Shown here piece by piece: positions 47,667 to 57,695 of a stretch of DNA of 64,000 bases. The DNA lies in the NCBI RefSeq assembly GCF_006742205.1, contig NZ_AP019721.1, positions 2,356,001-2,420,000 on the forward strand, written 5' to 3'. Each line of letters starts with the position of its first letter. The first letter of the stretch is position 1. Made by a program: the position numbers and the translations under genes. The DNA is from Staphylococcus epidermidis. Its GTDB lineage: Bacteria; Bacillota; Bacilli; Staphylococcales; Staphylococcaceae. Below the pieces are notes generated by a model, which did no database searches, was not told where the DNA came from, and was given only the letters and a program-made list of their open reading frames with translations.

Positions 47667-48425
47667 ATGGCTATTTTAACAGCAAATCAATTATCAAAAG
47701 TATATGGTCACAAACAAAAATATCGAGCTTTAAATAATATAAGTTTTTCAGTTGAAAAAGGGGAATTTGTAGCTGTCATGGGTCCTTCTGGATCAGGTAA
47801 AACGACTTTACTCAATGTGTTAAGTTCAATAGATACTATTTCAGGAGGAACTGTGGAAGTTGAAGGTAAAGAAATTAATAAACTGAGCCACAAAGAAGTG
47901 GCAAATTTTCGAAAACAATATCTCGGTTTTATTTTTCAAGATTATAGCGTTTTACCCACATTAACAGTAAAAGAAAATATTATGCTACCACTCTCAGTAC
48001 AAAAATTCCATAAATATGAAATGGAACAAAATTATAAAGAAGTGGCTGAGGCATTAGGTATTTATAACCTGGGAAATAAATATCCAAGTGAAATTTCTGG
48101 CGGTCAGCAACAACGTACGGCGGCAGCCCGGGCATTCGTCCATAAACCAACGATTATTTTCGCAGATGAACCTACTGGCGCATTAGATTCTAAAAGTGCT
48201 CAAGATTTGTTACACCGTCTAGAAGATATGAATAAACAATTTAATTCAACCATTATGATGGTGACACATGATCCTTCAGCCGCTAGTTACGCTGAGAGAG
48301 TCATTATGTTGAAAGACGGTGATATACACTCAGAAATCTACCAGGGTAACGATTCAAAACAAACATTTTACCAAGAAATTATGAAACTTCAAACCGCATT
48401 AGGTGGTGTCAGTCATGACATTTAA
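47667..48425 (+). CDS. vraD: BceA-type ABC ATPase VraD
   Basis: A 252-aa ATPase of antimicrobial-peptide detoxification transporters. Walker A GPSGSGKTT (near 39-47), signature ISGGQQQRTAAARAF near 143, Walker [16 protein letters not shown]. The short form with LGGVSHDI at the C-terminus is typical of VraD/VraF. It precedes a 626-aa permease and a 63-aa VraH-like protein, so it is assigned to the VraDEH system (bacitracin, nisin, daptomycin-type peptides) rather than VraFG. The stop overlaps the permease start by 11 bases. Confidence 0.87.
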   Translation: MAILTANQLSKVYGHKQKYRALNNISFSVEKGEFVAVMGPSGSGKTTLLNVLSSIDTISGGTVEVEGKEINKLSHKEVANFRKQYLGFIFQDYSVLPTLTVKENIMLPLSVQKFHKYEMEQNYKEVAEALGIYNLGNKYPSEISGGQQQRTAAARAFVHKPTIIFADEPTGALDSKSAQDLLHRLEDMNKQFNSTIMMVTHDPSAASYAERVIMLKDGDIHSEIYQGNDSKQTFYQEIMKLQTALGGVSHDI

Positions 48426-50295
48426 CCAACTTATCCTTAAAAATTTAAGAAAAAATATTAAGCATTATGGAATGTTTCTATTTTCATTATTGATTAGCAT
48501 TATACTTTATTTTAGTTTCTCAACTTTAAAATATTCAAATAGTATTAATAACTCAGATTCTTCAACTATTATTAAAAATGGTGCTACAATTGGTGCCACA
48601 ATTCTTTTTATCATTATTGTTGTTTTCTTAATGTATGCAAATCATTTATTTATTAAAAGGCGTACAAAAGAGTTTGCCTTATACCAACTGATAGGTTTAA
48701 CACGTGGAAATATTCTAAGAATGCTCAATATAGAACAACTAGTATTTTTTATTGTAACAGGAATTTTAGGCACTTTAATTGGTATTTTTGGTTCAAAACT
48801 TTTACTTGTTATCGCTTCTAAATTAATGAAGTTAAACACACATATCTCTATTGGCTTTGAACCCCAAGCTATACTTATTACTATCGTAATGTTAGCTGTC
48901 GCTTTTTTATTGATAATGATACAAAATTACATTTTCTTAAAAAAACACAGCATTTTAGCTTTGATGAAAGACAATTATACCCCGGAAGCTACCCAAAAAC
49001 GGATAACTACGTTTGAAGCAATCGGCGGCATTTTAGGAATTATAATGATAGTATTTGGATATTATATGTCTACTGAAATGTTTGGTGTTTTTAAAGCCTT
49101 AACAACTGCTTTGATTACACCTTTTAGCATACTTTTTTTAACTATTGTTGGTGCTTTCTTATTCTTTAGAAGTTCTGTATCACTTATTTTTAAAACACTA
49201 AAACATATCAAACATGGTCGTGTAAATATCACAGACGTTGTCTTTACATCATCTATCATGCACAGAATGAAGAAAAATGCGATGTCTCTCACAGTTATTG
49301 CTATCATTTCAGCTTTCACGGTTAGTATTCTTTGCTTCGCGGCAATTACACAATCTAATACTAATACAACTTTAGAAATGACTTCTCCAGATGATTTTAA
49401 TATAAGCCAGAATAAAATAGCTGCGCAATTTAAACATAAACTAGATCAAGGAAATTTAAAATATCATCAGCGGACTTATGAAGTAATCAATCCAAAAACA
49501 TTAAGCGACCACGTCATGAAGAGTAAAAATGGTTCTGATATGTCTACTAATACAACATCACTAATGATGAACTCACATCTCAAAGGTCATGAAGCTAAAA
49601 TAACGAATATACAATCATCAACAGGATTAATAGATATTCATTTAAATCATAAGATTACAGTTAAAGGAAAATCTAAACAATCTATTATCGTTAAAGACAA
49701 AGATAACTCTAAAATATATCCATCCCAATTATCATTTGGAGCTCCTATAGTTGAGGTGAGTCCGGAGGTATATAACACATTAAAAACTGACAATATTGTT
49801 AATAAGATGTACGGTTTTAATTTCAACACTCACAAAGATGTGAAAAAAGCAGAAAAAATTGCCTCAAAAGTTAATCGTAATATTGTATCGCACGATGAAT
49901 ATAAGAAATTTATAAACCAAAGCAATGGCATACTTATCTTTGTAACATCATTCTTAGGAATAGCATTTTTAATGGCTGCTGGTTGTATTATTTACATTAA
50001 ACAAATGGATGAAACTGAGGATGAACTTGATAACTTTAAGATATTACGCCGTATAGGATTTACCTACACTGATATGTCTAAAGGTTTACTATTAAAAATT
50101 GCATTTAATTTTGGATTACCGCTTCTCATTGCTTTATTACATGCATTATTTGCAGCACTTGCATTTATGAAACTTCTAGGAAATGTCTCAATGTCACCTA
50201 TATTCATAGTAATGATTATATATACAATTGTTTATTTCATTTTTGCTATGATTTCATTTATACACTCGAGTCGTATGATTAAGCATTCTATTTAG
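48415..50295 (+). CDS. vraE: BceB-type ABC permease VraE
   Basis: A 626-aa permease with ten expected membrane helices in FtsX-like arrangement: one helix near 15-35, three in 55-180, two in 195-260, then after SLTVIAIISAFTVSILCFAA (near 285) a large extracellular domain of about 200 residues, and three helices in 505-620. The large loop between helices 7 and 8 is the mark of bacitracin/lantibiotic-detoxifying BceB permeases. The ATG at 48415 is inside vraD, with AGGTGG eight bases upstream, and gives the VraE length. Confidence 0.88.
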   Translation: MTFNQLILKNLRKNIKHYGMFLFSLLISIILYFSFSTLKYSNSINNSDSSTIIKNGATIGATILFIIIVVFLMYANHLFIKRRTKEFALYQLIGLTRGNILRMLNIEQLVFFIVTGILGTLIGIFGSKLLLVIASKLMKLNTHISIGFEPQAILITIVMLAVAFLLIMIQNYIFLKKHSILALMKDNYTPEATQKRITTFEAIGGILGIIMIVFGYYMSTEMFGVFKALTTALITPFSILFLTIVGAFLFFRSSVSLIFKTLKHIKHGRVNITDVVFTSSIMHRMKKNAMSLTVIAIISAFTVSILCFAAITQSNTNTTLEMTSPDDFNISQNKIAAQFKHKLDQGNLKYHQRTYEVINPKTLSDHVMKSKNGSDMSTNTTSLMMNSHLKGHEAKITNIQSSTGLIDIHLNHKITVKGKSKQSIIVKDKDNSKIYPSQLSFGAPIVEVSPEVYNTLKTDNIVNKMYGFNFNTHKDVKKAEKIASKVNRNIVSHDEYKKFINQSNGILIFVTSFLGIAFLMAAGCIIYIKQMDETEDELDNFKILRRIGFTYTDMSKGLLLKIAFNFGLPLLIALLHALFAALAFMKLLGNVSMSPIFIVMIIYTIVYFIFAMISFIHSSRMIKHSI

Positions 50296-50339
50296 TAACT
50301 CAATTCACAAAATTATTTTAATAAAGGACGGTTTTTATT

Positions 50340-50531
50340 ATGAAATTCAAAGAATTAATCAAACAATCATATGAGGATTTAAAAAACTTAACAATTAATT
50401 GGTTTAACGTACTCAGTTTAACTGTAATCATATTTATTTTAAGTAACATTGTCACACCGCTTATTGGTATACCTGTGGGTTTACTCGGTGGTGCATATAT
50501 CCTAAAGAGACGTGAAGAGAAAAATAAATAA
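50340..50531 (+). CDS. vraH: VraH-like small membrane protein
   Basis: A 63-aa protein with a charged amphipathic head (MKFKELIKQSYEDLKNLTINW), one or two tightly spaced hydrophobic segments and a basic tail KRREEKNK. VraH in S. aureus is a small membrane partner needed with VraDE for high-level resistance to gallidermin and daptomycin; the position after vraE and size fit. AAAGGACGG precedes the ATG. A terminator follows. Confidence 0.8.
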   Translation: MKFKELIKQSYEDLKNLTINWFNVLSLTVIIFILSNIVTPLIGIPVGLLGGAYILKRREEKNK

Positions 50532-50542
50532 CCATAATACAA

Positions 50543-50590
50543 AAGCCCTCAACATAGAGGTCAGTGTGACCTCCCTATTGAGGGCTTCCT
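50543..50590. terminator. Terminator between vraH and the lipase
   Basis: AAGCCCTCAA (50543-50552) pairs with TTGAGGGCTT (50578-50587); nested inside is GAGGTCA-GTG-TGACCTC. Both convergent genes can use it, though the T-run is short. Confidence 0.75.
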
Positions 50591-50602
50591 TACACTATAA
50601 AT

Positions 50603-52648
50603 TTATTTATTTGTAATACCGTCTGCTTCTTCGATTCTCATGATATTATCCATAATACCTAGATAGAATTGACCTAATTCTCTACCTGTATGTGTTAAAT
50701 CAAATGCATCCATACCTACTAAATCTAAATGGTCCCAATCATGTTGAACGGGTCTCACTTGCCAAACACCTTTATCAGTAGCTGGTGTATGATCATCAAC
50801 TTTTTTAAAGGCTTGATTAGAAGGATGTTGTGATGATATAACTGGAACTACACCATCATTCGGTCTAATTTCTTTGTTTACATCTTTACCAATAATACGA
50901 CTGGTTAAGTTCAATAAAAGAATTTCACTAGAATTAGGTAATTCATTACCAAGAGGTCCTGTGTGAGTCGCTGACCCTGTATAAGTAGTGTAGACAATAT
51001 TAGGATTTAGACTTGTTTGTTGATTAATTTTTTCAGCACCTTGCGTTGTCAGATCATTAACAGCTTGATCTTCAGTATTCCAAATCTTACTTTTGGATAC
51101 ACGTTCCGCGTAATCAATGTAACTTTCATTTGGTTGTTGTTTTAATCCCCATTGAGAAAAACCTAAATCTATATCTACATCTTTACCACCACTTAATCTA
51201 CCAATACGATTAATCGTTTCTTTTACAAGTTTACGTGTGCCAATTTTATCTGCAGCAGGTGTACCATTATGTGGTGTGCCAAGTGTAGTAATTGAAGCAA
51301 CCATATTATCTTTACCACCTGTAAATAAATCGGATATAGTACCCCCATGTTGACGTTGATATTCTATTTCTTCTTGGTTACCATTTCTTAAGAATTCTTC
51401 CATTTGACGAATGGTTTGACCACCCATACTGTGACCTATAAAATGAATTTTTTTGCCAGGTTCCCAATCACGCATGATGCCCTTGTATGTTCGACCATAG
51501 CGATGATGACCATATTTAGCTGCATGCGCTGCACCGTAATCAACACGTCCTCCTTTGACATAGTAATACAATTCTACTGCGCGATCATAGTTACTACTAA
51601 AAGCACCAATATTTGCTTCATGTACATTGTAACCCTCATTAGTTAAATTTCTGTCAATATTGTATTTTGTACCACCCCAATATTTTGGAGCTAAACTAAA
51701 TTGATTATCACCTGCAAAGCCTAGGAAACCATGGACAAATACTACTGGATATTGGTTTTTGAACTGTGCTTGATGTGTAGACTGATGATTTTGATTAGCA
51801 TTTGATGATTGCTTTTGCGTCTTCCTTGTTGTACTTCTATTAGATTGTTCTTTTGTAGCTACTTGATGATGATTTTTCTGTGATGTTGATGTATCATTTT
51901 TAGGCTCTTGAGTATGTTTTTCAACATTTTGAGTGTCATTAGCTTTTTTAGAATCAACTTTAGTTGTCTGTTCATTTTCAGTTGTTTGAATTTGACGTTT
52001 TGTTGTTTTTTCTTGAGGGAGTTGTTTAGAACTATCTTGTTTTGTTTTTGATTGTGTTTGATATGTAGAATCATTAGACGGCTTTTGTAATTTCACTAAT
52101 GGTTGGTCGATTTCTTCTGAGTCGCTGTCTTTTGTTCCTGTTGATTGATTATGACTGTTAGAAGTCTGAATATGTTGATTGCTCGTCTTTGAAGTTTGAC
52201 CTTCACCTTTTATGTCATTATTTTCTCTCTCATTTGATTGAGTAGCTACGTCTTGTTGATTTACATTTTTAGACGGTTGGACGTCTTGTTTTACTGAGCT
52301 ACTTTCTTCTTTTTTTGGCTGATTAGCTGTCTCATCACTTTTCAGTTGTGCACTTTCAGCTACAGAATGTTGGTTGTTTTGATTTGTTTTAGATTGATCA
52401 ATTGTTTGTACTTGTTGACTATCAGCATTAACTTGTTTTGAAGCTTTTAACGTTTCTTCTACCTTATCATTTTTTAATTGTTGTGTTGTTTGCGAGTCTT
52501 CTGGGTGTGCATCCGCATGTTGCACTGAAGTTTCAGCTGCTTGAGCTTGTTGCCCTCCGATGAAAATTGTTACACCTGTAATAATTGATACTACTCCCAC
52601 TGCGTACTTTCTAATGCTAAATCTTTTTATTCTATTATTATTTGTCAA
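50603..52648 (-). CDS. geh: YSIRK-type secreted lipase (glycerol ester hydrolase)
   Basis: A 681-aa pre-pro-lipase. A YSIRK-like signal ([17 protein letters not shown]) ends after QQAQA. A pro-region of about 250 residues, rich in Gln/Ser/Asn/Thr/Lys, acts as chaperone in the family and is removed outside the cell. The catalytic alpha/beta-hydrolase part starts [14 protein letters not shown] near 300; the nucleophile is Ser407 in [18 protein letters not shown] and [12 protein letters not shown] near the end carry residues of the acid/His sites and the calcium site. The start is taken as TTG (52648) because AGAGG is then eight bases upstream; a GTG at 52657 overlaps that site. GehC and GehD are the S. 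epidermidis lipases; which one this is I cannot tell. Confidence 0.9.
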   Translation of the reverse strand: MTNNNRIKRFSIRKYAVGVVSIITGVTIFIGGQQAQAAETSVQHADAHPEDSQTTQQLKNDKVEETLKASKQVNADSQQVQTIDQSKTNQNNQHSVAESAQLKSDETANQPKKEESSSVKQDVQPSKNVNQQDVATQSNERENNDIKGEGQTSKTSNQHIQTSNSHNQSTGTKDSDSEEIDQPLVKLQKPSNDSTYQTQSKTKQDSSKQLPQEKTTKRQIQTTENEQTTKVDSKKANDTQNVEKHTQEPKNDTSTSQKNHHQVATKEQSNRSTTRKTQKQSSNANQNHQSTHQAQFKNQYPVVFVHGFLGFAGDNQFSLAPKYWGGTKYNIDRNLTNEGYNVHEANIGAFSSNYDRAVELYYYVKGGRVDYGAAHAAKYGHHRYGRTYKGIMRDWEPGKKIHFIGHSMGGQTIRQMEEFLRNGNQEEIEYQRQHGGTISDLFTGGKDNMVASITTLGTPHNGTPAADKIGTRKLVKETINRIGRLSGGKDVDIDLGFSQWGLKQQPNESYIDYAERVSKSKIWNTEDQAVNDLTTQGAEKINQQTSLNPNIVYTTYTGSATHTGPLGNELPNSSEILLLNLTSRIIGKDVNKEIRPNDGVVPVISSQHPSNQAFKKVDDHTPATDKGVWQVRPVQHDWDHLDLVGMDAFDLTHTGRELGQFYLGIMDNIMRIEEADGITNK

Positions 52649-53093
52649 AGAAATCACCTCTATAAGATTTTTCCCTTATAAAGAATAAAAAAATAACTGC
52701 TAAATTCAAAATAACATAAAAGTTATTAATTTTTTTAACTAATTTGGTTAAATTTTTGTTAACTTTTTAGTTTTTAAAACATTTTATTGATTCTATTACA
52801 GCATTTAAAATAATCTAATACATTATTTTCGATTATATTTATCTATTTTATCGCATTAATCACAATTAAAATTGATAAAATAATCTTATTTATTAATAAC
52901 AATTCAAGTATCATTAAATGAAAAAAGTAGCATGCGAAACATTTTTAATAACTAATCTTACTTTTTGAGTTGAGTCTACTCAATGTTTAAAGTTATATAT
53001 CATCTCAAATTTTCAAATTACCTTTCTATATTTCGCTCGATAGACAATACTCTTGTATATCCTGCAATAATGAGTTTTTACCTTACAAAATCA

Positions 53094-53119
53094 AAACCAC
53101 CCGTACAAACGGATGGTTT
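53094..53119 (-). terminator. Inverted repeat, possible minus-strand terminator
   Basis: AAACCACCCGT pairs with ACGGATGGTTT with one mismatch around a four-base loop. On the minus strand it is followed by TTTTGATTTTG, so it may stop transcripts coming from the right. Confidence 0.45.
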
Positions 53120-53469
53120 ACTTTGCATCTATAATTTTTTCTATTGATCAACCACTATTCGTGCGCTGATAGTAAGCTAACTACATTAACCTTTTTATTT
53201 TTCCTGCAAATAGTTATAAATACTCTTCTGTAAAAATTTAATCTACATCAATATTTTCTAATAATTAATTACGCATATAATGTTGAATCACTTTATATTT
53301 CCATATCCATATTTTAAATTCATATTATAAATTAATTAAAGATCGTGATAATTTTAGTTAATACATATACTGCTTTTTATATTTTTATTCAATTCATGAA
53401 AATTAAAAATTTTTTACATTCTTCAACTGATTGATAGATAGTCAGAAATAAGTATTCACATATATATTA

Positions 53470-53498
53470 ACCCCCTCTACTTGTAACAGTGAGGGGGT
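53470..53498. terminator. GC-rich terminator downstream of the toxin-like peptide
   Basis: ACCCCCTC (53470-53477) pairs perfectly with GAGGGGGT (53491-53498). It follows the 30-aa frame on the minus strand by 25 bases. In Fst-type loci a hairpin of this kind is shared by the toxin mRNA and the antisense RNA. Confidence 0.7.
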
Positions 53499-53522
53499 AT
53501 AGGTGATAAAGGCTAATAACTA

Positions 53523-53615
53523 CTATGCTTTCAAATTATCGCGTGTACTTAACCATTGAGTATATAATGCAACAATATAAACACTAATAGCTGTGTTAAC
53601 AAGAATTTCGACCAT
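53523..53615 (-). CDS. 30-aa Fst/PepA1-like hydrophobic peptide, candidate type I toxin
   Basis: The frame reads MVEILVNTAISVYIVALYTQ then WLSTRDNLKA. It is one membrane helix of about 20 residues ending in TQWL and a charged tail, the build of Fst-family type I toxins (pattern: short acidic head, helix, WLxxRxN tail). TAAGGT lies seven bases before the ATG. It starts 35 bases after the permease stop on the same strand, so it could be read from the exporter operon or its own promoter. The hairpin at 53470-53498 ends it. No antitoxin RNA was proven. Confidence 0.65.
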   Translation of the reverse strand: MVEILVNTAISVYIVALYTQWLSTRDNLKA

Positions 53616-53650
53616 ATAGTACCTTACGATAAATCATTCTATGCTATAGA

Positions 53651-54847
53651 TTATTTAATAATATCAATTAATTCTTTTTTAGAAGCTGAACGTGCAGGTA
53701 TCCAACCGAAAATGATGCCTATCAATGTTGATACACCTACAGCTAGGATGACGGAACCTAGACTGACGGAACTCTTAACCATTTCAGGTGTCACGAGATC
53801 AATCAATGTAGCAATAATAATACCTAGAATTAATCCGATGATACCACCTATGAGACATAACACAACACTTTCTACTAAGAATTGTATTTCAATATCTCGA
53901 CCTTTAGCGCCAAATGCACGACGAATTGCAATCTCTTCTGTTCGTTCAGTGACTGAAATATACATGACATTCATCACACCAATACCTGCAATAAAGAGTG
54001 ATATTCCCGCAACAGCAGCGACAAAGTAAGTAATCGTGTCTAAGACTGAACCTATCGTTTTCATCACCGCTTCATTATCTTCATAACTATATTGACCTTC
54101 AGATACGCCAGTTCCTTTTTTATTCAACACTTTTTCGACCTTTTTACCTACGTCTTTCTTATCTGAACCTTTTTCAACTGTAACTAATAATTGAGGCATA
54201 CCTTGTGTCAAATTGCCCATATATTTATTAAATGTTTTTGAAGGTATTTGAATTAATGACTCAATAGGCATCCCACTTTCATCAACTTCTGAGCTTTCAG
54301 AGACGCCTACGACTTTAAACCCTTCTCCATTTATATAAATAGATTGACCCATTGCCTGATTATTGAATACTTTTTTAGCAATTTTTTTATCTATAACGGC
54401 TACTTTTTCTAGCACTTCATTATCATCATTCGTAAATCCTTTTCCTTCATCTACGTCTGTCAGTTTATCAACCTTTTTTAAACTAGCATCACTACTGCCA
54501 TGTGTATTCGTAATTTTGACTGAATATGTGCTATCCTTATCCTCTTTTACTTTAGCACTCTTAACACCATTAACCTGTTCAACAACACTCATATCCTCTT
54601 GCTTAAATGGATTATTTTTAGGCGCTTCCATATTTTCTGTCATGTAAGAAATTGAAGCTTGATTTTTACCAGCACCAGCATCATTGAATTGCTCAGTCGT
54701 TGACTTCTTAAAACCGTTCCCCAACGACATGATAGTAATTACTGATGCAATACCAATAATTATTCCAATCATCGTAAAGATATTACGTCGTTTGTTTTTT
54801 AAAATGGAACGAATAGCAACTGATATGACATTTGAAAAGTTATTCAC
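53651..54847 (-). CDS. ABC permease, MacB/YknZ type
   Basis: A 398-aa permease with one N-terminal helix (FTMIGIIIGIASVITIMSLGNG), a periplasm-type extracellular domain of about 220 residues, and three C-terminal helices with the FtsX motif SVTERTEEIAIRRAFGAKGRDIEIQFLVES near 300-330. The start is GTG at 54847, overlapping the ATPase stop by eight bases. Third gene of the MFP-ATPase-permease operon. With the Yip1-like gene next door this matches the YknWXYZ exporter of Bacillus. Confidence 0.9.
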   Translation of the reverse strand: MNNFSNVISVAIRSILKNKRRNIFTMIGIIIGIASVITIMSLGNGFKKSTTEQFNDAGAGKNQASISYMTENMEAPKNNPFKQEDMSVVEQVNGVKSAKVKEDKDSTYSVKITNTHGSSDASLKKVDKLTDVDEGKGFTNDDNEVLEKVAVIDKKIAKKVFNNQAMGQSIYINGEGFKVVGVSESSEVDESGMPIESLIQIPSKTFNKYMGNLTQGMPQLLVTVEKGSDKKDVGKKVEKVLNKKGTGVSEGQYSYEDNEAVMKTIGSVLDTITYFVAAVAGISLFIAGIGVMNVMYISVTERTEEIAIRRAFGAKGRDIEIQFLVESVVLCLIGGIIGLILGIIIATLIDLVTPEMVKSSVSLGSVILAVGVSTLIGIIFGWIPARSASKKELIDIIK

Positions 54848-55526
54848 GTGTCAACACCTCTTCCTCTTGCACACGCCCATCCAAAATATGGATAATACGA
54901 TCAGCTTTTTCCGCCACTTCACGATCATGCGTTACCATAATAATAGTTGTATTCTGTTCTTTGTTCAGTTTTACGAAAAGCTCCATAATATCTTGAGATG
55001 TCTTCGAATCAAGAGCGCCAGTAGGTTCATCGGCAATAATAAACTTAGGGTCATTAATAATTGCCCGGGCAATAGCTACACGTTGTTGCTGCCCTCCTGA
55101 CAATTTATTTGGTAAGAGATTCTCTTTACCTTTGAGACCGACGTCATGAAGTCCGTCTAAAACTTTGCTTTTTCTCGCTTTATTACTCAAACCATTATAA
55201 ATTAGCGGAATACTTACATTTTCTAAAATAGTGTTATTTTGAATCAATTTAAAATTCTGAAAGACGAAACCTACAGTATGATTTCGAATTTCTGCGAGCT
55301 TATTATCTGAGCTTTTTTGATAATTCTCATTGTTAAAAAAGTATTCTCCTTCATATCCACGATCAATAAATCCCAAGATATTAATTAACGTACTTTTACC
55401 TGAACCAGACGGACCCATGATAGCAATAAATTCACCTTCATCAATATGAATATCTATGTCTTTCAAAATATGATTTGATTCATTTCCATTTTTAAAGTGT
55501 CGATTGATTTTTCTCAATTCAATCAT
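54840..55526 (-). CDS. ABC ATPase, LolD/MacB/YknY type
   Basis: A 228-aa ATPase. Walker [10 protein letters not shown] near residue 38-46, Q-loop FVFQNFKLI, signature [15 protein letters not shown] near 140, Walker [16 protein letters not shown]-loop VTHDREVAE. It is of the MacB/YknY class, which works with a separate membrane-fusion protein. The ATG overlaps the preceding stop (ATGA). Confidence 0.92.
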   Translation of the reverse strand: MIELRKINRHFKNGNESNHILKDIDIHIDEGEFIAIMGPSGSGKSTLINILGFIDRGYEGEYFFNNENYQKSSDNKLAEIRNHTVGFVFQNFKLIQNNTILENVSIPLIYNGLSNKARKSKVLDGLHDVGLKGKENLLPNKLSGGQQQRVAIARAIINDPKFIIADEPTGALDSKTSQDIMELFVKLNKEQNTTIIMVTHDREVAEKADRIIHILDGRVQEEEVLTRE

Positions 55527-56641
55527 GATGACACCTCTACTTTTTCTCCATCATTTAAATTACCTTTTGGACTTTTAAGGACTTTATCGCCAGATTTCAA
55601 TCCTTTTTTCACAATGATTTCACCATTATTACGTTCAATTTTAATTTCACGTTTGTGAACTTTATTATTTTTATCAACGACAAATACGTTATTATCTTTT
55701 GTTAACACGTTATTTGGTAGCTTTTTAGTTTTAAGAGGGATTTTAGCATCCATAGAGAAGCCTGATCTCACGGGTATATCTAAATCACCAATGATAACTT
55801 TATATTTTGATGTTTCGCCACTTTTACCACCTGTTGGCTGATTAATTGTAGGATTAGATGTCGTCATTTCAGTTCCTTCTTCACTATCACCTTGTGCCCC
55901 TGCTTGTGCCGATGATGCTGTACTATCGTCACTTGTATCATAGCTTGTAGGAAGTTCATCTATTTTAAGAATTTTTCCTTTTCCTTTTTTACCTGTGCTA
56001 TTTACAGTGACATTTACTTCATCGCCTTCTTTAATTTTATTAATATCAAACTCTGTGATAGTTGCGTTAATTTGAGGATTTGAAGAAATTAATTGCAAAA
56101 CAGGTTGCCCTTCGCCTACATCTGAATCATTTTTAATGTTAATTTTACCATCAAATGATGCATTCATGCTGTCATTGAGTTGTCTGTCATATTGTGACAA
56201 TGACTGCTGAGCTTCATTTAAAGCACTTTGATCTTGAGTCAATTTAACTTGTAATTGATGATTGTTAGGACTTTGATTTACTTTTTGATAATCATCATTA
56301 ACTTGAGATTGTGCTTGATTCACTTTGTTCACTAGTTGTTGGCGTTTATTCCCATTTGTATCATAATTGATGATACGTTCACCTTGTTTAACTGTTTGAC
56401 CATCTTGTACTGAAACACTTAAGAAGTTACCCACAGATTGATTATTGTTATAAGTTTTCACAGATTCTGGAGACGCTTTGCCTTCTAAACTAATAGGTGT
56501 TTCTTTTCTTACTGTATATGTATCGTAAGCATTACTATCTTTACTACCTGAACCATTAACTTGTTTTAATATAAAAGCAGCAATGATTAATACGACAATA
56601 ATTACAATACCAATAATGCTCCACAATAGTTTCTTATTCAT
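55523..56641 (-). CDS. Membrane-fusion (HlyD/YknX-type) subunit of the exporter
   Basis: A 372-aa protein anchored by one N-terminal helix (residues 7-27). A lipoyl/barrel-sandwich half (SVGNFLSVSVQDGQTVKQGERI), a coiled-coil hairpin (residues about 105-160), and the second lipoyl half (ASFDGKINIKNDSDVGEGQPVL) follow, then beta-barrel domains. A Gly/Ser/Glu-rich insertion lies near 235-270. This is the YknX/MacA class in a Gram-positive cell, linking permease and exterior. GGAG precedes the ATG by 8 bases. First gene of the operon. Confidence 0.9.
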   Translation of the reverse strand: MNKKLLWSIIGIVIIVVLIIAAFILKQVNGSGSKDSNAYDTYTVRKETPISLEGKASPESVKTYNNNQSVGNFLSVSVQDGQTVKQGERIINYDTNGNKRQQLVNKVNQAQSQVNDDYQKVNQSPNNHQLQVKLTQDQSALNEAQQSLSQYDRQLNDSMNASFDGKINIKNDSDVGEGQPVLQLISSNPQINATITEFDINKIKEGDEVNVTVNSTGKKGKGKILKIDELPTSYDTSDDSTASSAQAGAQGDSEEGTEMTTSNPTINQPTGGKSGETSKYKVIIGDLDIPVRSGFSMDAKIPLKTKKLPNNVLTKDNNVFVVDKNNKVHKREIKIERNNGEIIVKKGLKSGDKVLKSPKGNLNDGEKVEVSS

Positions 56642-56878
56642 ATATATTCTCCTTGTGTAATAGATTCACAAGGAAATGATAACACATTTGTAAAATTATT
56701 AATCTTTTATATGTAAAAAAATTACTAAATCTTATAATTTTTAATATATTATCAATCATTTTGTCTTTAAATTAGTATTAGTAACTATATTTAATTAAAT
56801 TTAAGGATTTTGCATTTTATATTATGTAATAAAATGTTACCATCAAACTAACCTTAATAAGTAAAGGAGATATATTAC

Positions 56879-57508
56879 ATGAGTACACAGGAATTAAAAG
56901 AAAATGATATTCAAAACTCAAGTATTCCATTTGTTAATCATTTTAACAAACTAAGACATCAGCCAAAATGGATACTTAAATCAATCATAGTGATAGTATT
57001 AGCTATTATTAGCGCTTTCATCACATATAATACTAGCAATGAACTATTAGATAACCAATCGATAACTAATAGCCAAATGGATGAAAATATGTTACGTATG
57101 TCTACAACTATAGGCGCTTTCATAGGAACAATCTTTAGTGTTGTTGTAGTATTTTTAATCTTTCTAATTATTTCTAAAATATTTAAATCTGACGCCAAAG
57201 CGAGCAGTTTATTCTCAGCAGCACTCTCTTATTCAATCATTATTTTAGGATTTACAACTATTATTTCTTTAATTCAAATAGTTTTTGGACTAAAGGTAAC
57301 AGACTATAAGCTTGATAGCTTAAACATTTTTTCAAAGGATAATAAAACACTCATGGCTTTCAGTTTAACTAATCTTTTAAAAGCCTTTTTAACAGGTGTT
57401 GTTTATTACTCAACAAGTCGTTTATCTAAAAAAGCATCTGTGATATTAGGAATCGTTGCACTCATCATATTAATAGGATCAGGTATGATAGGTGGAATGA
57501 ATAGCTAA
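56879..57508 (+). CDS. YIP1/YknW-like membrane protein
   Basis: A 209-aa protein with a hydrophilic head of about 35 residues and five hydrophobic segments (38-58, 80-108, 118-145, 160-180, 186-206). The pattern and the position next to YknXYZ-type genes suggest YknW, the Yip1-family partner that in B. subtilis helps assemble YknXYZ and protects from the SdpC toxin. Unlike in Bacillus it is divergent, not the first gene of the operon. AAAGGAG precedes the ATG by ten bases. The 237-bp intergenic region must hold both promoters. Confidence 0.75.
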   Translation: MSTQELKENDIQNSSIPFVNHFNKLRHQPKWILKSIIVIVLAIISAFITYNTSNELLDNQSITNSQMDENMLRMSTTIGAFIGTIFSVVVVFLIFLIISKIFKSDAKASSLFSAALSYSIIILGFTTIISLIQIVFGLKVTDYKLDSLNIFSKDNKTLMAFSLTNLLKAFLTGVVYYSTSRLSKKASVILGIVALIILIGSGMIGGMNS

Positions 57509-57550
57509 ACGCTGCTATTAAGTGCAATAAAAACTATGTAGGGAATATTT

Positions 57551-57628
57551 ATGAAAACAATAATCATAATTTTGTATTATGTGTTGTTTCATATTTCCCA
57601 TTATTATTATGAGTGGACAAAGCAATAA
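57551..57628 (+). CDS. 25-aa hydrophobic microORF
   Basis: An ATG with AGGGAA seven bases upstream begins MKTIIIILYYVLFHISHYYY, ending EWTKQ. It lies between the YknW-like gene and its terminator, so it would be on the same transcript. The composition is membrane-like and tyrosine-rich. It may be a translated microprotein or chance. Confidence 0.35.
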   Translation: MKTIIIILYYVLFHISHYYYEWTKQ

Positions 57629-57640
57629 ATAATCATTCTT

Positions 57641-57690
57641 AGAGTAGGCTGGGTGTCAAATTCAATAGGCATCCAGTCTATTCTCTTTTT
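57641..57690. terminator. Terminator after the YknW-like gene
   Basis: AGAGTAGGCTGGGTG pairs imperfectly with CATCCAGTCTATTCTCT, followed by TTTTTGATTTTT. The convergent HTH gene ends just after it. Confidence 0.75.
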
Positions 57691-57695
57691 GATTT

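Larger units (their letters stand above)
52658..53522. other. AT-rich noncoding stretch between lipase and toxin-like peptide
   Basis: About 860 bases without a gene I can support. It holds the lipase promoter near its left end, an inverted repeat at 53094-53119 and a GC-rich terminator hairpin at 53470-53498. Confidence 0.5.

Noticed and set aside
55056-55075. Palindrome ATTGCCCGGGCAAT as a possible Noc-binding site
   Set aside because: Noc sites read ATTTCCCGGGAAAT; two symmetric positions differ, and the bases code for the conserved IARAI of an ABC signature region. A similar CCCGGG at 48127 in vraD has the same cause.
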